A stretch of DNA of 64,000 bases from Proteromonas lacertae. Taxonomy: Eukaryota; Sar; Bigyra; Opalinata; Proteromonadidae. The position numbers were made by a program, and so were the translations under genes. The stretch spans positions 186,001-250,000 of the forward strand of contig NGBS01000874.1 in NCBI GenBank assembly GCA_002245135.1. Direction: 5' to 3'. Shown here in pieces: positions 25,078 to 38,445 of this stretch (its first letter is position 1; each line of letters begins with the position of its first letter). The notes beneath the pieces are model-generated. The model saw only the letters and a program-made list of their open reading frames with translations. It was not told the origin of the DNA and made no database searches.

Positions 25078-26593
25078 AGATCAATAAATTATGAAACATC
25101 TCGTACATCTGTAGTTGATGATTCTTTGCGAATATTGCCAGATAGTTATAATGTAAATGATAAATTTCTTAATTATGAAAGAGGTTGGGTAATTGATTTA
25201 AGTGAAGTGTGTTTGAATGAAAATTTACAGTTATATATCTCCTTTTTACCTTCTTCATCAGTATATATATATTATTATTCTGAATTAGGATCCTTTATGT
25301 TTTAATTCTCCACCTGAAATTTGTTTAGCAATTTTGAATATAGTTAATCACTTAATATTCCAATTAGAATATCGTAATACAATTTTGAAGTGTATTCCTT
25401 TATTGAATAAGATAAGAAACTGTATAAAAGTGACAGAAGAATGTTATAGTGATTATTATGATTATAACAAAAGAAGTATATATATATATATATATATAAA
25501 TATTGTATTTTGAACAATAGATGATACTGATTGTATCTATAAATTAACTCCAACAGATTTCCGAATTAATATGTTAATATCAGTTTATCAGACAATGTGT
25601 GTTATTTCCTTTAATAATGAATCAATAAAACTTGTTAAGCCAATATTAGAATTAATACCCAGTCATTTGAAGTTTGCTGTTGATATAAAGAATCGAGATT
25701 TAATAATTGCAATAATCCAATTAGTGTATAATATTATATAAAATATATGATTGATTATTAAATAATTATAAAATAGTAAAAACATAAGTGAATGTAGAGC
25801 AAGTTGGATTGAAACACTAGTAGAGAATAATATAATATCTGCAATAGTTCATATAAAAGATTTTACATTAAAGAAGATCAATACAATCCAGAATCTACCA
25901 AATAATGTCTTAAGCTCAACAACAACCTCAATTCCATTCTATAGTCCCTTATCTAAAGTGATGATAAGTGATAATGATATAATGCGAGAATCTGAAGACA
26001 TTTCATCTTCGTCTTTATCACACAAGTTAAAATTGGATAAAACATTTAGTCCAACATCTCAGATCCGACATTTAGATACAACTAGTTCCTCTTCAACACA
26101 CAATGAAAATCGAAGATTGAAATTCAAAAATAATGAAATGAAAAGAATGGAAAGTGGTGGTGGTGGTAATGTAATAAAAGATGAAAGTTCAAGTAAAAGA
26201 TCAAGTAGAAAGTTTATTAATAGAACTGTAACACCATTACAATTAGATGAAAGTTTACTATCCAAATTAGAAGAAATAGCAAAACAACAAGATGAAGAAT
26301 CCAAATCAATGTCGAAATCAATGAAATTAGATGAAAGTAATGATTCCATCAACTATAATCATAATGAAAATAATAATAATATGAAAAGATCAAGACATCA
26401 AAGAAATAAATCAAATTTATGTAATTCAATAACAGACGATGCATTTCCACCAACAGACAGAAAAGAAGATGTAGAAAACAGTCATAATAGTAGAAATAAC
26501 ATAAATGAAGAAGAAAAAGAAGAAGCAATAACCCCCAAAACAACAAATAAATCAAAAATATCAAAAGGAAATGTATTGTTATTGATAAAATGA
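24555..26593 (+). pseudogene. Unknown helical protein, N-terminal part damaged (possible pseudogene)
   Basis: The spliced reading runs from YTQRIAIRKMLLT through CSITSDEDKEGNRIIK, YERGWVIDLSEVCL, PPEICLAILNIVNHLIFQL and ISECRASWIETLVENN to a low-complexity Ser/Asn/Lys-rich tail ending LLLIK. Introns lie at about 24870-24901, 25270-25297, 25475-25519 and 25736-25790, all GT-AG. The middle is helix-rich and could be an armadillo-like scaffold, but I do not recognise the family. Compared with the inverted copy at 20.5-21.1 kb, this copy has TAA for TTA near 24638 (HSI*PDF) and a 1-nt deletion near 24671, so an N-terminus homologous to that copy cannot be translated. Either translation starts downstream or the gene is inactive. 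Confidence 0.55.
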
Positions 26594-26744
26594 AATGAAA
26601 AAGATAATAAGTGTTAGAATGATTTTTTTATTAAGATCACAAAATGCATTTATATTAAATATTTCATAGATTTACTTCTAAGGTGAATTGAAGTAGATTT
26701 GAGAAACAGTAGAACAAAAATGAGTTTAATATATTAATTATCAT

Positions 26745-27615
26745 TTATTTACTTCGACATTTCATATATTCAACAAATTCATCAATTTGAGTAGGCCAAG
26801 CACCATCTGCATCAAATTTATCTAAACCATCTGCAAATTGGTTACTAAATGTGAAAAACATCTTCCATAAATCCATTGATATGTGACTAATATTCTTTTC
26901 GTTCAAAAATTTTATAAAATCTTTCACATAAGCTCTATCTGGTATTACTAGGTTTAATATTATTTCTGCACTTTCTCTTTCTAATTTTCTCATTGAACCT
27001 CTCATTTTGTTAAAGCAGTATACTAAAAAATTCTATACATATAAACTAATCAATAATTTATACTTTTAAATCATCTTCATTACTCTTTAAACTGATATAG
27101 ATGGTATTTAATGAATTTTTTAATTGAACTAAGGAGGTAACACTATTCATATAACACTAAAAACATATAAATACTTCATTCCTAAGAATCCAGTTGCCCA
27201 TTCATTTCTACTAATCTCTGTAAGAGATTCACAGTTCATTTTATATAAAATGGCCATCAATTTTGCATCCTAGTGAATAGTAATGTAAAAAATACATCTA
27301 CTTCTATTCCCAAATATTTACACATTTTCGTAATTCCATCAGCATCTATCACACCAGAACGATTTGCATAGGCTTTAAAATCTTTATCTGTTGTATCTGG
27401 TATATAAGCGGATAAACTACGTTATAAATTATTTAATATTACTCTATTTCTCTATTTAATATTTTATTTGCAACACTTTCAACGTCATAGTCAAAATCAA
27501 ATAAGATGGTCTTAGCAACCTCAATACTACAAATAGAACTAAATATATACGGTATATTAACTGTCTCAGCTAATAACTTAGCATTTTCATCAGTTTCTTT
27601 ACCTTTACGAGGCAT
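26745..27615 (-). CDS. DCN1-like protein (cullin neddylation E3 cofactor)
   Basis: The spliced minus-strand gene begins MPRKGKETDENAKLL (27615), passes through a UBA-like N-terminal helix region, and continues as YIPDTTDKDFKAYANRSG, GITKMCKYLGIEDAK and EISRNEWATGFL. It ends with the diagnostic PONY-domain end ISMDLWKMFF...FDADGAWPTQIDEFVEYM. DCN1/DCUN1D proteins bind cullins and the Nedd8 E2 to promote neddylation. Introns of about 30 nt lie near 27412-27440, 27267-27300, 27145-27180 and 27028-27060. The start is 68 bp from the divergent WDR7 start. The length of about 240 residues fits the family. Confidence 0.85.
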
Positions 27616-27683
27616 TAAAAAAAAATTCTTTAATGGCTTGAATACACTCAAATAATTGATTCTGAAACGACTCTTTTCTAAAA

Positions 27684-30600
27684 ATGTCGAATATTACTCT
27701 TCCGATAGTAATATGGAGTGGGTATTTGTTGTTTGGATTTATCATATAGACCTCCAGAACATGCAATTGAAACAATGATTCAAAACGAAGATGGAAGTAA
27801 AGTTGTTACACTTTCTTCAAAAGGTGAAATAATTATATGGAACGTTAGTATTAAGAATGAAGGTATTTAATGATGTTTAAAATATTGTTAAATAGATTTA
27901 CTTTTAACTCCTTTTATATATCTTACTCCTCCACATTCATATTTTGCACAAATAGCTATACATAAAGATATGAACAAGGAAATTGTTGTATGTGTAACAA
28001 AAGATGGTGACGTAGTTACTTATGATTTAGTGGAAGGTTAGTATATATATATATAATATTTAATACATATATTATAGTTGTACAAACTATTCACAGAATT
28101 TACTTTCTGGTTGTGAGAATCCTCGACATATTCTTCTGTTAGAACCAATACCATGTACTATAATCTCAAATCAAAGTAATGTAATGGAAATATTCAATTG
28201 TGAGACATTAGAATATATATCCTTTGTAACACAACATAATGATTGGTTAATTGATATGTGTGGAATAGGTCAAATATCTTAATAAATACACATATGTATA
28301 TATAACATTAGGAGCTGACAATAGATTATATTTATGGAGTTATAACTATATGAAACAAGTGTGTAATCCATCCACTAATGTTTTAATTCAAGATAATGAT
28401 GATTCTTATTATATGTATATATATTTATTATTAATTATTATATTAGTGGTTTATGCAGTTCTTTTGATCATAATTATATAATTGTCTATACACCTGATCA
28501 TTGGAAGTTTATAAATATAAGTACGTTGTTTTGTGGTTCAGAATTATTAACTCCTTCTTATAGATTACAGATAGCAAGTATTATAATTAAGAAAATAAAA
28601 TTTATAAGTAAGAATGAATATATTGTTTATTCATCAAATGGATATGCAGAAATATTCAGATATGAAGGTATATATATATAATTATTGCTATTTGAATAGA
28701 TGAATCAAATTGTGAGTTAGTTTATACAATACAAAGACCAGTTCAAAGTTATGGAAAATATGAATATTTTATACACAAATATACAGTTAATGATATTAAT
28801 AGAAATAATAATAATAATAATGAATTAGAAAGTAAAGAAATATATTACTTATTAGCAACAAATGGTGATGATACTATATATTATTATGTTTATCCTGACA
28901 ACATCAATATCTATCCTAAATTCTATTCATTAACAAGTATATGGAGAGAATCAAATAATAAACATATGTCAGTATGTAGTTGCTATATTCCTCCAACAGA
29001 TTATCCTGGTATATTAATAGAAGCAGATATAGATTGTATTATAACTGCAAAAGTATATATATATATATATATATATATTATTATTATTATTATAAATAGT
29101 TGTTACCTACTGATGAATCTCCAGTAGTATTTCAAAATTATGAAATTTTATTTAAAGATGATATTAAGAAGGCACAATGTACATGTGTAGATTATATAAA
29201 AGTTGATAAAAACAATTATATAATCATTTCGACATACAATAATGGTTTAACTCAGTTGTGGGGTTTATCATATAATGTGAATAATATAAAGAACAATATT
29301 TCTCCCTATTTGGATGTAAAGCAGTTGATTAAGGATAAAGTATCTGATTATGCAATTAAAACAATATATAAAAGTAATACTAACCAATCATTTTCTGATT
29401 ACATATTGTTATTTTGTTTAGTTTGTGATGATTTATCTGTTACATTATATGGTGTAAAAAAGAATGATGTAAATACAGTAAGCTCAACTGGAAATATAGT
29501 AAATGTATATAGATTGTATCCAGTTTACTGGTCATAATCACAAGATCATAGATATAAAATGGTTATTACATTTAGGTTATATAGTAGTATGTTGTGAGAC
29601 AGATTTTTCATTTGTTTGGGATATTTACACCGGACACTTAGAGAGATATATTCCTACATCAATAATACTACCAAACAATCCACATATTAATATACATAAT
29701 AATATTAATAATAATATCACTATTAAAAGTCATAATCGTCAGCCTTCTTTACCTAATGTTCCACTTACTAATTCTGTTTATAATAATAATGGTTTAAATG
29801 TTCAATCTCCCACAACAACAACAACAACAACAACGACAACTTGTACTACTAATGGGAATCCATCCACCCCATCTATTGGTTATAATAATAATAATTCAAC
29901 ATCTTCATTACCTATAACTCCTCGTCCAACTCCAAGAGATATAAATGATATTAATAGTTCATTTACTAATAGTCCAATTCATATACAACAACAACAACAG
30001 CAACAACAACAATTACAACAACAACCACAAGATATTATATGTAGTAGATTATTGAAATTAGATACAGTATCTGAACAAACTATATACGATGTTGATATTA
30101 ATAATTCAACTAATCATGGTACTCATGGAATGACAGCCATATCAATACATGTTAAATCGTATTCAAGGTTCTTGAAAGATATTTATTCAAAATTATCTGA
30201 AGAAGATAAGAGGATTAATCCATACTTTATATCTTTTTTTAGTTTTGTTATTTTATATAAAGTTCACTTTAATTATCCTCTTTAAGGGTTTTTATCTCAT
30301 TTATTCTTATGGAATATTGATAATTCATTATGTCATATTTATAATTCTGGTCTTGAATTAGATACACCATCAGTTATGGTTGATTATGGTTTAACAGGAG
30401 CAAAGAATATTGTGTCATGTTATTTTCCATCCCAAATAACTAAAAGGAATTGGTACAAGTATATATATATATATATATATATATAATGTAATTATAATGA
30501 TGATAATAGTATATCGTCATACTTTACTGCATCCTATCAATTATCAATACTTTCAATCTTATTCTCCATGATTAGAAATGAAAGTGATGATGATGATGAT

Positions 30601-32097
30601 AATAATCAATATATTGAATCACTAATAGAAAAATATGGATCATTAATACCATATAAGTTGATAGAAATACCAAATGATACTTCTGATTCATCATCTTATA
30701 CAGTATATATATATTATTTACATTTAGGAATGTTCAATTGATTATTTATCAATGTTCTTTTATGATCATTGGTTTGAATCACATAAAGCAGTTTCTTATA
30801 TAATGACTAGTTTATTTTCAAGATTGACTGTTGATGAAAAGAATGAATTAGTTAATAAATGGCAGCCAATTATTCTGTCATTCTCTGATATTAGATTAGA
30901 ATTATCAGATGAAGATAATATTGTAGTTCCTACTTTGTATGCTGATGATATTATATCATTCAATAGAAACGAGTTACAGAATTTATCAAGATACAAGCCA
31001 TCAATTACTGAAGAAACCGCTGTTTTTATTTTTGGATTATTATGTATGTTATTCTCTCTATTGTTATTGTTATTATAGCTTTATCTGAGATTGATCTTAT
31101 TACTCCAGCAATAGCTAATAAGTTGATATATCCATTGAATTACTATATATTCTATGAATTATATCACTCAATCTTTGCATTAATGGTGTTAGGGAAAGGC
31201 TTTTTCTTGTGGAGACCATATTTATCTGTATAATTCTTAATCATATTTGATTGATATAGAACTATTATGGAAATATTCAATTATTTTTAAATCACCTATT
31301 TCAATTAATGTGTTGTAATGAAAAGAATGATTTATTGCAGATGTTTATAAAGAATACAATATATGAGATTGGTGTTAGAGAACCTGAATTAATAGTACAA
31401 ACAGTCTGTATATTCTCTTATATATATATATATATATATAGCATCAGAATCGTTAAGAAATAGCCAATTAGGGTTAATATATAATGTAACAGCACTTCGT
31501 TCATTAGTTCGTGTGTTATCAAAAGCGCCAATTCATTTTTTCCCATATTTGAACTCAGCAATAGAATGTCTAATGAAAAGTATTGATCCATCAAGACCAA
31601 CTTTAAGAAAAAATGCAATTATAATAGCAAAAGTAGCTATTAAATCATTATTAGAACATTATCCAATGGTTAGTTTTCATCAAGATACTCAAAGATTAGC
31701 AATTGGTACAATAGAAGCATCAATTATTGTGTATGATTTAAGAACTGCACAGAAATGGAGAATATTAGAAGGGCATACTGCTCCATTATCTGTTATATCA
31801 TTCTCTTCTGATGGTTCTACGTTAGTGAGTTATAGTTATCAGGAATCCTCTGTGAAGGTATGGAAAACTGGGAATACTGGTTTTTTCAGTGGATTATTTG
31901 ATGTTCAAGGTAAGTGCATGGATACTATACCAGTACCACATACTACAAGAGAATCGAAATTACCAGATATCTTCAATAACTGTAAAATGCAAGTATTCTT
32001 AGTTTGTATTAATATATTTTCATAGTGGACTTCACCTAGAACGATATTATTAACATTAGAGACGGGAGAATCTCAAAGTATTACACTTAATTTGTAA
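27684..32097 (+). CDS. WDR7: WDR7 / rabconnectin-3 beta-like WD-repeat protein
   Basis: A large multi-exon gene (about 1150 residues, many 25-55-nt introns) starting MSNITLPIVIWSG, with first WD blade VVTLSSKGEIIIWN. Mid-protein blades include GHNHKIIDIKWL and SFVWDIYTGHLER. The C-terminus has the conserved WDR7 block: ATLRKNA-like TLRKNAIIIAKV, YPMVSFHQDTQRLAIGT, IIVYDLRTAQKWRILEGHT, LVSYSYQESSVKVWKTG. Rabconnectin-3 alpha/beta (RAVE in yeast) assembles and regulates V-ATPase on endosomes and synaptic or other vesicles. A Gln/Asn/Thr low-complexity insert lies at about 29690-30060. The shift at about 29480-29525 resolves with a GTAAGC...CAG intron of 46 nt. Confidence 0.88.
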
Positions 32098-32192
32098 TTT
32101 CTATTTGTATTTCTTTTTGTTATTATAATTGTTTTTTAAAATGACAAATAAACACAGTAAATACAAATAAAAACAACAGTACTGTCTTTTTA

Positions 32193-34387
32193 TTATTTAT
32201 GATAATTAAATCTCACTTTCAACAAGTATCTAAAATTGATTTGAGCAACATTATAAACAATAAACTCGTTATATAGCAATGAGCCTTTTTTATCATCATT
32301 TATCATCTTACCACATGGAACAATTACACCATCATCTAAAGTAATTGAACCTTTAGGATCAGGATAGTTACAACCACATCCTTTAGTACTGCTACATCCT
32401 TTTGGCAACTTATCTGCATTATAATCACTATATAATAAATCTTACAAAATAATATTAAGAAAAATAAATATTAAATAAAATAAATAAATAAATAAAAAAG
32501 ATATATTTGTTTTTCCTAAAGCAACTTCACATAACAGCATTACACCTTCATTACTACCATCATAAGTATTACAATAACAATAATTTGCACTTTTAGTAAC
32601 ACAATCAGCGAAGTAAACACCTTTGCCAAACATATATCCAGTCACTGGAGCTTCTGGTGGTGCAATTCTTAACCCTTGCGATAATATACCAACAAAATTA
32701 GTCAATCTACTTCCATGCCATAATAAATTGATATTTCCAATATCTTTAACATAATTACGATATCTTTTATCAACTTCTGGCTTGTTTACTTTAAATGCTT
32801 CCAATAATTCCAATTTATAACCAGTATGTGTTTTACCACATGTATTTTGAATATAATTCATTATTACATGATAGTCATTTTCTGTTGTATTTATTGGCAG
32901 AATATCACATTCCAATTGATTATAATATCTTGTAATTTCATCAACATTACTCTTTTCTTCTTGAATAATTTTGGTGGTGATTTTCATATCAGAAAGTGAA
33001 GACAATAATGTCAATTTGGATTTAACTTCATTTATATCATTAATTAAATGATCAATCATCTTACTAAAACCAAAATCATGAGGAATATGAGAATAAAATT
33101 GACTTGTCAAATCCATTAATACATCTCTCTTTGGTTTATTTTTACTAACTTCATCAGCTATTCTCTTCAATATTTCATACCCCTTTTTAATGGAATTATC
33201 ACTTAATTTTCCTAATGGCATCTTATTAGCATCATATCCTATCTCTACCAATGTTCTCTTTAATAAATTCTTATCAAATATCATTTCTACTAATCTCTGA
33301 ACTTGTAATGGTAATTTACAATCTTCTATTTCTTCATCATTATCCTTTTCATCTTCATCATCTTCTTCATCATCTTTATCCTTTCCATCATCATCTGCAC
33401 TTTCCTATATATATATATATATATATTATATTATATTATATTATATTAATACATCAACTTCAATAAGTGTATATTTTCCTTTCTTTTCTTCAAATTCTTC
33501 TCCCCATGTATTACCAGTTTTAGCATTGAATTTTTTCATAAATTCCCTTTTCATATCATCTAAACTACCACTCTAAATATATAAATATATATATATATAA
33601 ATATATATTTTTTATACAGAATAGCTTTTTTGACCATCATAACCTACTCTTCCCCATCTAAAGAAACAATGATAACTATTTCTACACTTTATTAGCTGGC
33701 AAATATAGAATTTGTTATTATTGTCTTTTAAATTTGTTTGGTTCAATGTTGCATGCCATACACAATCATTGTCTTTATATACTTCACCACCTCCAAATTG
33801 AGATTGAGCAAATTTATCGACATGAATTGTTGGAAATTTCTTTTCTTTTCCTTTTGCTATTTTATCTGGAATTACTATATCTACTGCAGATTTTGATGAT
33901 TTTTTTGTAGCTCCTTTCTTTTTAGCTGGTGATGAAGAAGGGGATGGAGTTGGAGATGCAGCTTTAGTAGCACTAGCATCTTTCTTTCCTTTTTTTGCTT
34001 TAGATGTAGGTGTTGCAGCTTTTCTTTTAGTGCTCTTGGATTTAGAAGCTATATCTATCAAAAAATCTTCAATTTTAGCTTTTCCTTTTTTATCAATCAT
34101 CACATCGATAAAATCTTCGCTAATAAGACGTTTTTGCACATCCGCATCATCTAAATCTACTTTCTAACAAATCATATATATAAACAAATACATCCTTCAC
34201 CTCATCAACCGAATCTACATTACAGATGATGTACGGATCAGCCTTCATACTTGTTGTGACTTTTCCTCCATTACTTCTGATAGTTTTCTCTAATTGACTC
34301 TTTGTGTGGTTTTCAATGTTCTTAGTCACAAAAAATATCAAATCTAATGGGGATAAACACCTAATAAATACCTTTTAATGAAGACAT
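32193..34387 (-). CDS. Poly(ADP-ribose) polymerase (BRCT-WGR-PRD-catalytic)
   Basis: It starts MSSLKDLIFFVTKN at 34387, with a 28-nt intron after codon 5. Domains in order: BRCT (QLEKTIRSNGGKVTTS...), a Lys/Ser/Pro-rich basic linker, WGR (RNSYHCFFRWGRVGYDGQ), regulatory helical PRD (MIFDKNLLKRTLVEIG...) and the catalytic domain. The H-Y-E triad is visible: LLWHGSR, GVYFADCVTKSANYC and SLLYNEFIVYNVAQ. It should therefore make poly(ADP-ribose) from NAD+ in DNA-damage signalling. One intron, 32442-32504, is not GT-AG: it starts ATATC and ends AA, and joins GKTN to DLLYSDYNADKLPKG (see findings). The others are GT-AG, one with a long (TA)n/(TATTA)n body at about 33405-33450. Confidence 0.9.
32442..32504 (-). 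other. Candidate U12-type AT-AA intron in PARP
   Basis: A 63-nt intron in phase 0: donor ATATCTTTTTT, branch-like tttcttaat, then 13 nt from its AA to a 3' end of GTAA. Removal restores the PARP reading frame across a conserved block; left in, it introduces stops. An alternative cut one base away would give AT-AG. Confidence 0.6.
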
Positions 34388-34606
34388 AACAAGATATTAT
34401 TCAAATTAGAATCAAGTTTAAGTTTGAAAGAATATTTTTGGAGGTTAGTCAAATATATGGCGCTACAGCGTTAACCTATATCATATTGTTAATTGTTCAT
34501 TGATAAACATGTTGCATACTTAAAATCATGGATTCATTATATCTTTCTCTCATTATTAGATATTTAAAATTATATTCGTTTCTTTTGATCAAGCCAAATA
34601 ATTCAA

Positions 34607-37566
34607 ATGTTTAAGAAACCAAAAACTGAACAAAGTAAAAGCAAAAGACAGAAAAATAGAGATGAAAACGAAGAAGAAGAAAAAATCGTAATTAAAAGAC
34701 CAAGACTAGATGTGAAAGAAGAGGAAATTGATGTATGTTGCCTTTTTTTATAGTTTAGGAAGAAGAACAAGAAAGATTAAGAGACCAAAAAGAAAAACAA
34801 GAATTTGAAGAAGTATAACTATTCATTATTATACTCTTTTTCATAGAGACTACTTAAACGTGATGATGAAAACACAAGAAAAGTATTATTTATATTTATG
34901 TACATATGTTAATAGTTTGCTGGTAAAAAGGTAGTAGAGACTGCATCAATTGCTACATTAAGTCAAGCAGAGCGAGATGCAGCTGTTCCAGAGTTAAGAC
35001 AACAGAGTAGACAAAAATATTTGCTGGAAAGGAAAGAGAAAGAAATAGATTTGTTGAGATGGAAGATTAGAGATGAAGAAGAGTTATTCAGGCAAGAAAA
35101 ACTTACAGATGTAGAAATAAAAAGATTAGAAGCTAATAAAGAGCTTGTAAAAGAATTGGAAAAAGAAATCTTAAAAGAAGATAATGATGAAAATTATCAT
35201 ATTCCAGAAAGTTATATTGATGAATCAGGAAAATTAGACAAATCTAAAAAAGAGTCATTATTAAATTCTAGATATACAGTAGAAAAAGTAGAAAAAACAG
35301 AACAAGAGTTATGGGAAGAACATCAGACAGAAGCAAGTAAAGTAGACGTAATGACAAATAAGAAAAAAAAGAATGAATATGATTTAGTTTTAGATGATGA
35401 AATAGATTTTATTAGTGACAAAATTATTAATGGAGATTTATCATTGGAAGAATTAGATGAAGAAATGGAAAAAAATGAAGTATAAATTATTATTATTGTA
35501 ATAATAGAAAAAACAAAAATTACAAGATATTCAAGAAGTAAGAAAACTATTACCAATCTATAAATATAGACAAGAATTTATAGATGCAGTACAGGAACAT
35601 CAAATATTAATCGTCACTGCAGAAACTGGTAGTGGGAAAACTACTCAAATACCTCAATATTTATGCGAAGTAGGTTATGGTAAAATAGGAAAGATAGGTT
35701 GCACTCAACCAAGAAGATTAGCAGCAATGAGTGTCGCAGCTCGTGTAAGTCAAGAAATGAATGTAATATTAGGAAATGAAGTAGGTTATAGTATAAGATT
35801 TAATGATTGTACAAGTGATAAAACTGTAATAAAATATATGACAGATGGTATGTTATTAAGAGAGTTTTTAACTGAACCTGATTTAGCTAGTTATAGTGTA
35901 ATGATAATAGATGAAGCACATGAACGAAGTTTACATACAGATATATTATTAGGATTGATTAAAGATATTGCAAGATTTAGAGATGATTTGAAAGTGATTA
36001 TTTCCTCTGCAACTTTAGATGCTGAGAAATTTAGTAAATATTTTGATGATGCTCCTTTATTTAAGATTCCTGGAAGAAGATTTAATGTTGATACATTATA
36101 CACAAAACAACCTGAAGCTAATTATATTGATGCTGCTGTATTATCTAGTATAAATATACAATTAAATTATATTCTTTAAATAGTTTTACAAATTCATATT
36201 TCTCAACCTTTACCTGGTGATATTTTAGTGTTTTTAACTGGTCAAGAAGAAATAGAATCAGCAGTTGATAATCTAAAAGCAAGAACAAAAGGTTTAGGCA
36301 CAAAAATAAAGGAATTAATAATACTTCCAGTTTATGCCAATTTACCACAAGATCAACAAGCCAAGATATTTGAACCAGCACCTAGTGAAGGACGTAAAGT
36401 GATTTTAGCAACAAATATTGCAGAAACATCCTTAACAATTGATGGTATAAGATATGTAATAGATACTGGATTTTGTAAGCAAAATGTATATAATCCAAGA
36501 ACAGGAGTAGAATCATTAGTTGTAACACCAATATCACAAGTATTATTATTGTTATTATTATTATTTATAGGCAGCAGCTGATCAAAGAATGGGTAGAGCT
36601 GGAAGAACAGGTCCAGGAAAAGCTTTCAGACTATACACAAAATGGGCTTATGAGCATGAATTGAATGGTTATACAGTTCCAGAAATACAAAGAACTAATT
36701 TAGCATCTGTTGTATTAATGTTGAAGTCACTTGGAATAAATGATTTGATGCACTTTGATTTTTTAGATCCTCCTCCAGCTGAAACTATTATAAAAGCGCT
36801 TGAACACTTATACGCACTTGGTGCATTAAATGATAGAGGAGAATTAACGAAATTAGGTAGAAGGATGGCAGAATTTCCATGTGATCCACAAACAGCCAAA
36901 ATGATAATAAAAAGCGAAGATTATGGTGTAAGTAATGAAATTATAACTATAGCAGCAATGCTAGATGTAAATGGTGCAGTGTTTTATAGACCAAAAGGAA
37001 GTGAAAAAGAAGCAGATAATGCTAGAAAGAACTTTGAAAGAAGTGGTGTTGGTGATCATATTGCTTTATTAAATGTTTATAATGAATGGACTGAGAATCA
37101 AAGATCCAATCAATGGTGTAGACAGAACTTTGTTCAAGAGAAATCATTAAATAGAGCTGAAGATATTCGTGAACAACTTGTAAACTTATGTTCAAGAGTA
37201 GAAGTAGAAATTAAAAGTGATGTTAACAATCTAATCGCAATAAGGAAAGCACTTTGTGAAGGGTATTTTATGCATACAGCGAAAGAACAGAAGAGTGGTT
37301 CATATGCTACTACAAGGCATAGACATACGACTAATATTCATCCACAATCTTTACTATTTGACAAAGAACCAAAACCTGAATGGGTATTGTATCATGAATT
37401 AGTTTTTACTACTAAAGAATACATGAGAACTGTTACTGTAATAGATCCTAAATGGTTGATGGAAATTGCACCGCATTATGTGGGGAATTTGAAAATTAGT
37501 ATTGAAGAGAATAAATTGAAAATGCCAAAAAATACTGGAAAATCAAGGAGAATAGATGATATATAA
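34607..37566 (+). CDS. DHX16: DEAH-box splicing helicase, DHX16/PRP2-like
   Basis: It starts [14 protein letters not shown] (34607). A charged coiled N-terminus with [20 protein letters not shown] and [13 protein letters not shown] is diagnostic for the Prp2/DHX16 branch. The helicase core shows motif [10 protein letters not shown], Ia [44 protein letters not shown] and [14 protein letters not shown], followed by the HA2 and OB-fold regions ([33 protein letters not shown]). The protein drives the first catalytic activation of the spliceosome. Short introns lie near 34733-34755, 34814-34846, 34882-34917, 35480-35508, 36150-36183 and 36541-36570. The length of about 930 residues is normal. Confidence 0.93.
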
Positions 37567-37671
37567 CTTTTTTTTGTTTTGTTTATATAATGCTTAGGAA
37601 TAAAAACACACATTTTCTAAAAAGTAATAAATTAAGAAAGCAAAATCAAAAAAGACTATGTAATCTTCTTT

Positions 37672-38396
37672 CTAATACTGATATTCTAATATTGGCTCTC
37701 CTACATTCTTTATTTCTTCAATCGTACATTTCAAAGCGAATACTTTACTAATTATAATCTTAAAAATCTTTCTAATATTTATTGAATGACTAGCAGACGT
37801 AAATACCAATGGAGCTTTCATTGCTTTTGCAAATTTTCTTGCAAATTTACATATATCTTCTTGTTCTTCTTTTGTCAGTTTGGTAAATTGATCATATTTT
37901 GTACCAATCAAAAATGGCAAAGCAGAATGGTTCAATCCTCTCACTTGCTTATACCAGTCCTTAATACTATATATAATAAAATAACAACATAAAACTTATA
38001 TATATATATATACTTTCTCAGTGTACTATTTCTAGTCAAATCAAACATAAATAGTATTACTACTGCATCATTGCAAACTAAGGGCAGCATATTGCTAAAT
38101 TCTCTTTGACCACCTAAATCCCATATGCTGAATGTGATTTCAGTATTTTTCAGTAGAATAGTCTTCTCCATAAAATTAACACCTAATTTTTAACAAAAAT
38201 CAATAATACCTAGTGTTTGGATATAGTCTTCATCGAATTTATTTTCTACATACTTTACCATCAGTGAAGTCTTACCAATTTGAGCTTCACCCACCATTCC
38301 AACTTTTATCTACAACAATAATTATTTATAATATACTGTTACACTATTTTTTCCTTCTTCATGAGTGTTATCCTCATGAGACTCTTCATCAGACAT
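37672..38396 (-). CDS. spg1: Spg1/Tem1-type small GTPase
   Basis: It starts [16 protein letters not shown], with an intron after codon 18 (phase 0). The G domain has P-loop GEAQIGKTS, switch [21 protein letters not shown] in place of Ras-type [23 protein letters not shown], NKxD-equivalent GTKYD and [16 protein letters not shown]. The DLGGQ and VCNDAV strings are diagnostic for the Spg1/Tem1 subfamily, which triggers the septation/mitotic-exit pathway at spindle poles in fungi and also occurs in amoebae. There is no C-terminal CAAX box, as expected. It starts 49 bp from the divergent gene at 38446. Confidence 0.92.
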
Positions 38397-38445
38397 TTTT
38401 ATAAAAAATTTCAAATGTAGGGTTCAAGTTAAAAGCTTGTCGATA

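Noticed and set aside
29480-29525. Apparent frameshift in the WDR7-like gene
   Set aside because: A GT-AG intron of 46 nt (GTAAGC...CAG) restores the frame and joins to GHNHKIIDIKWL.
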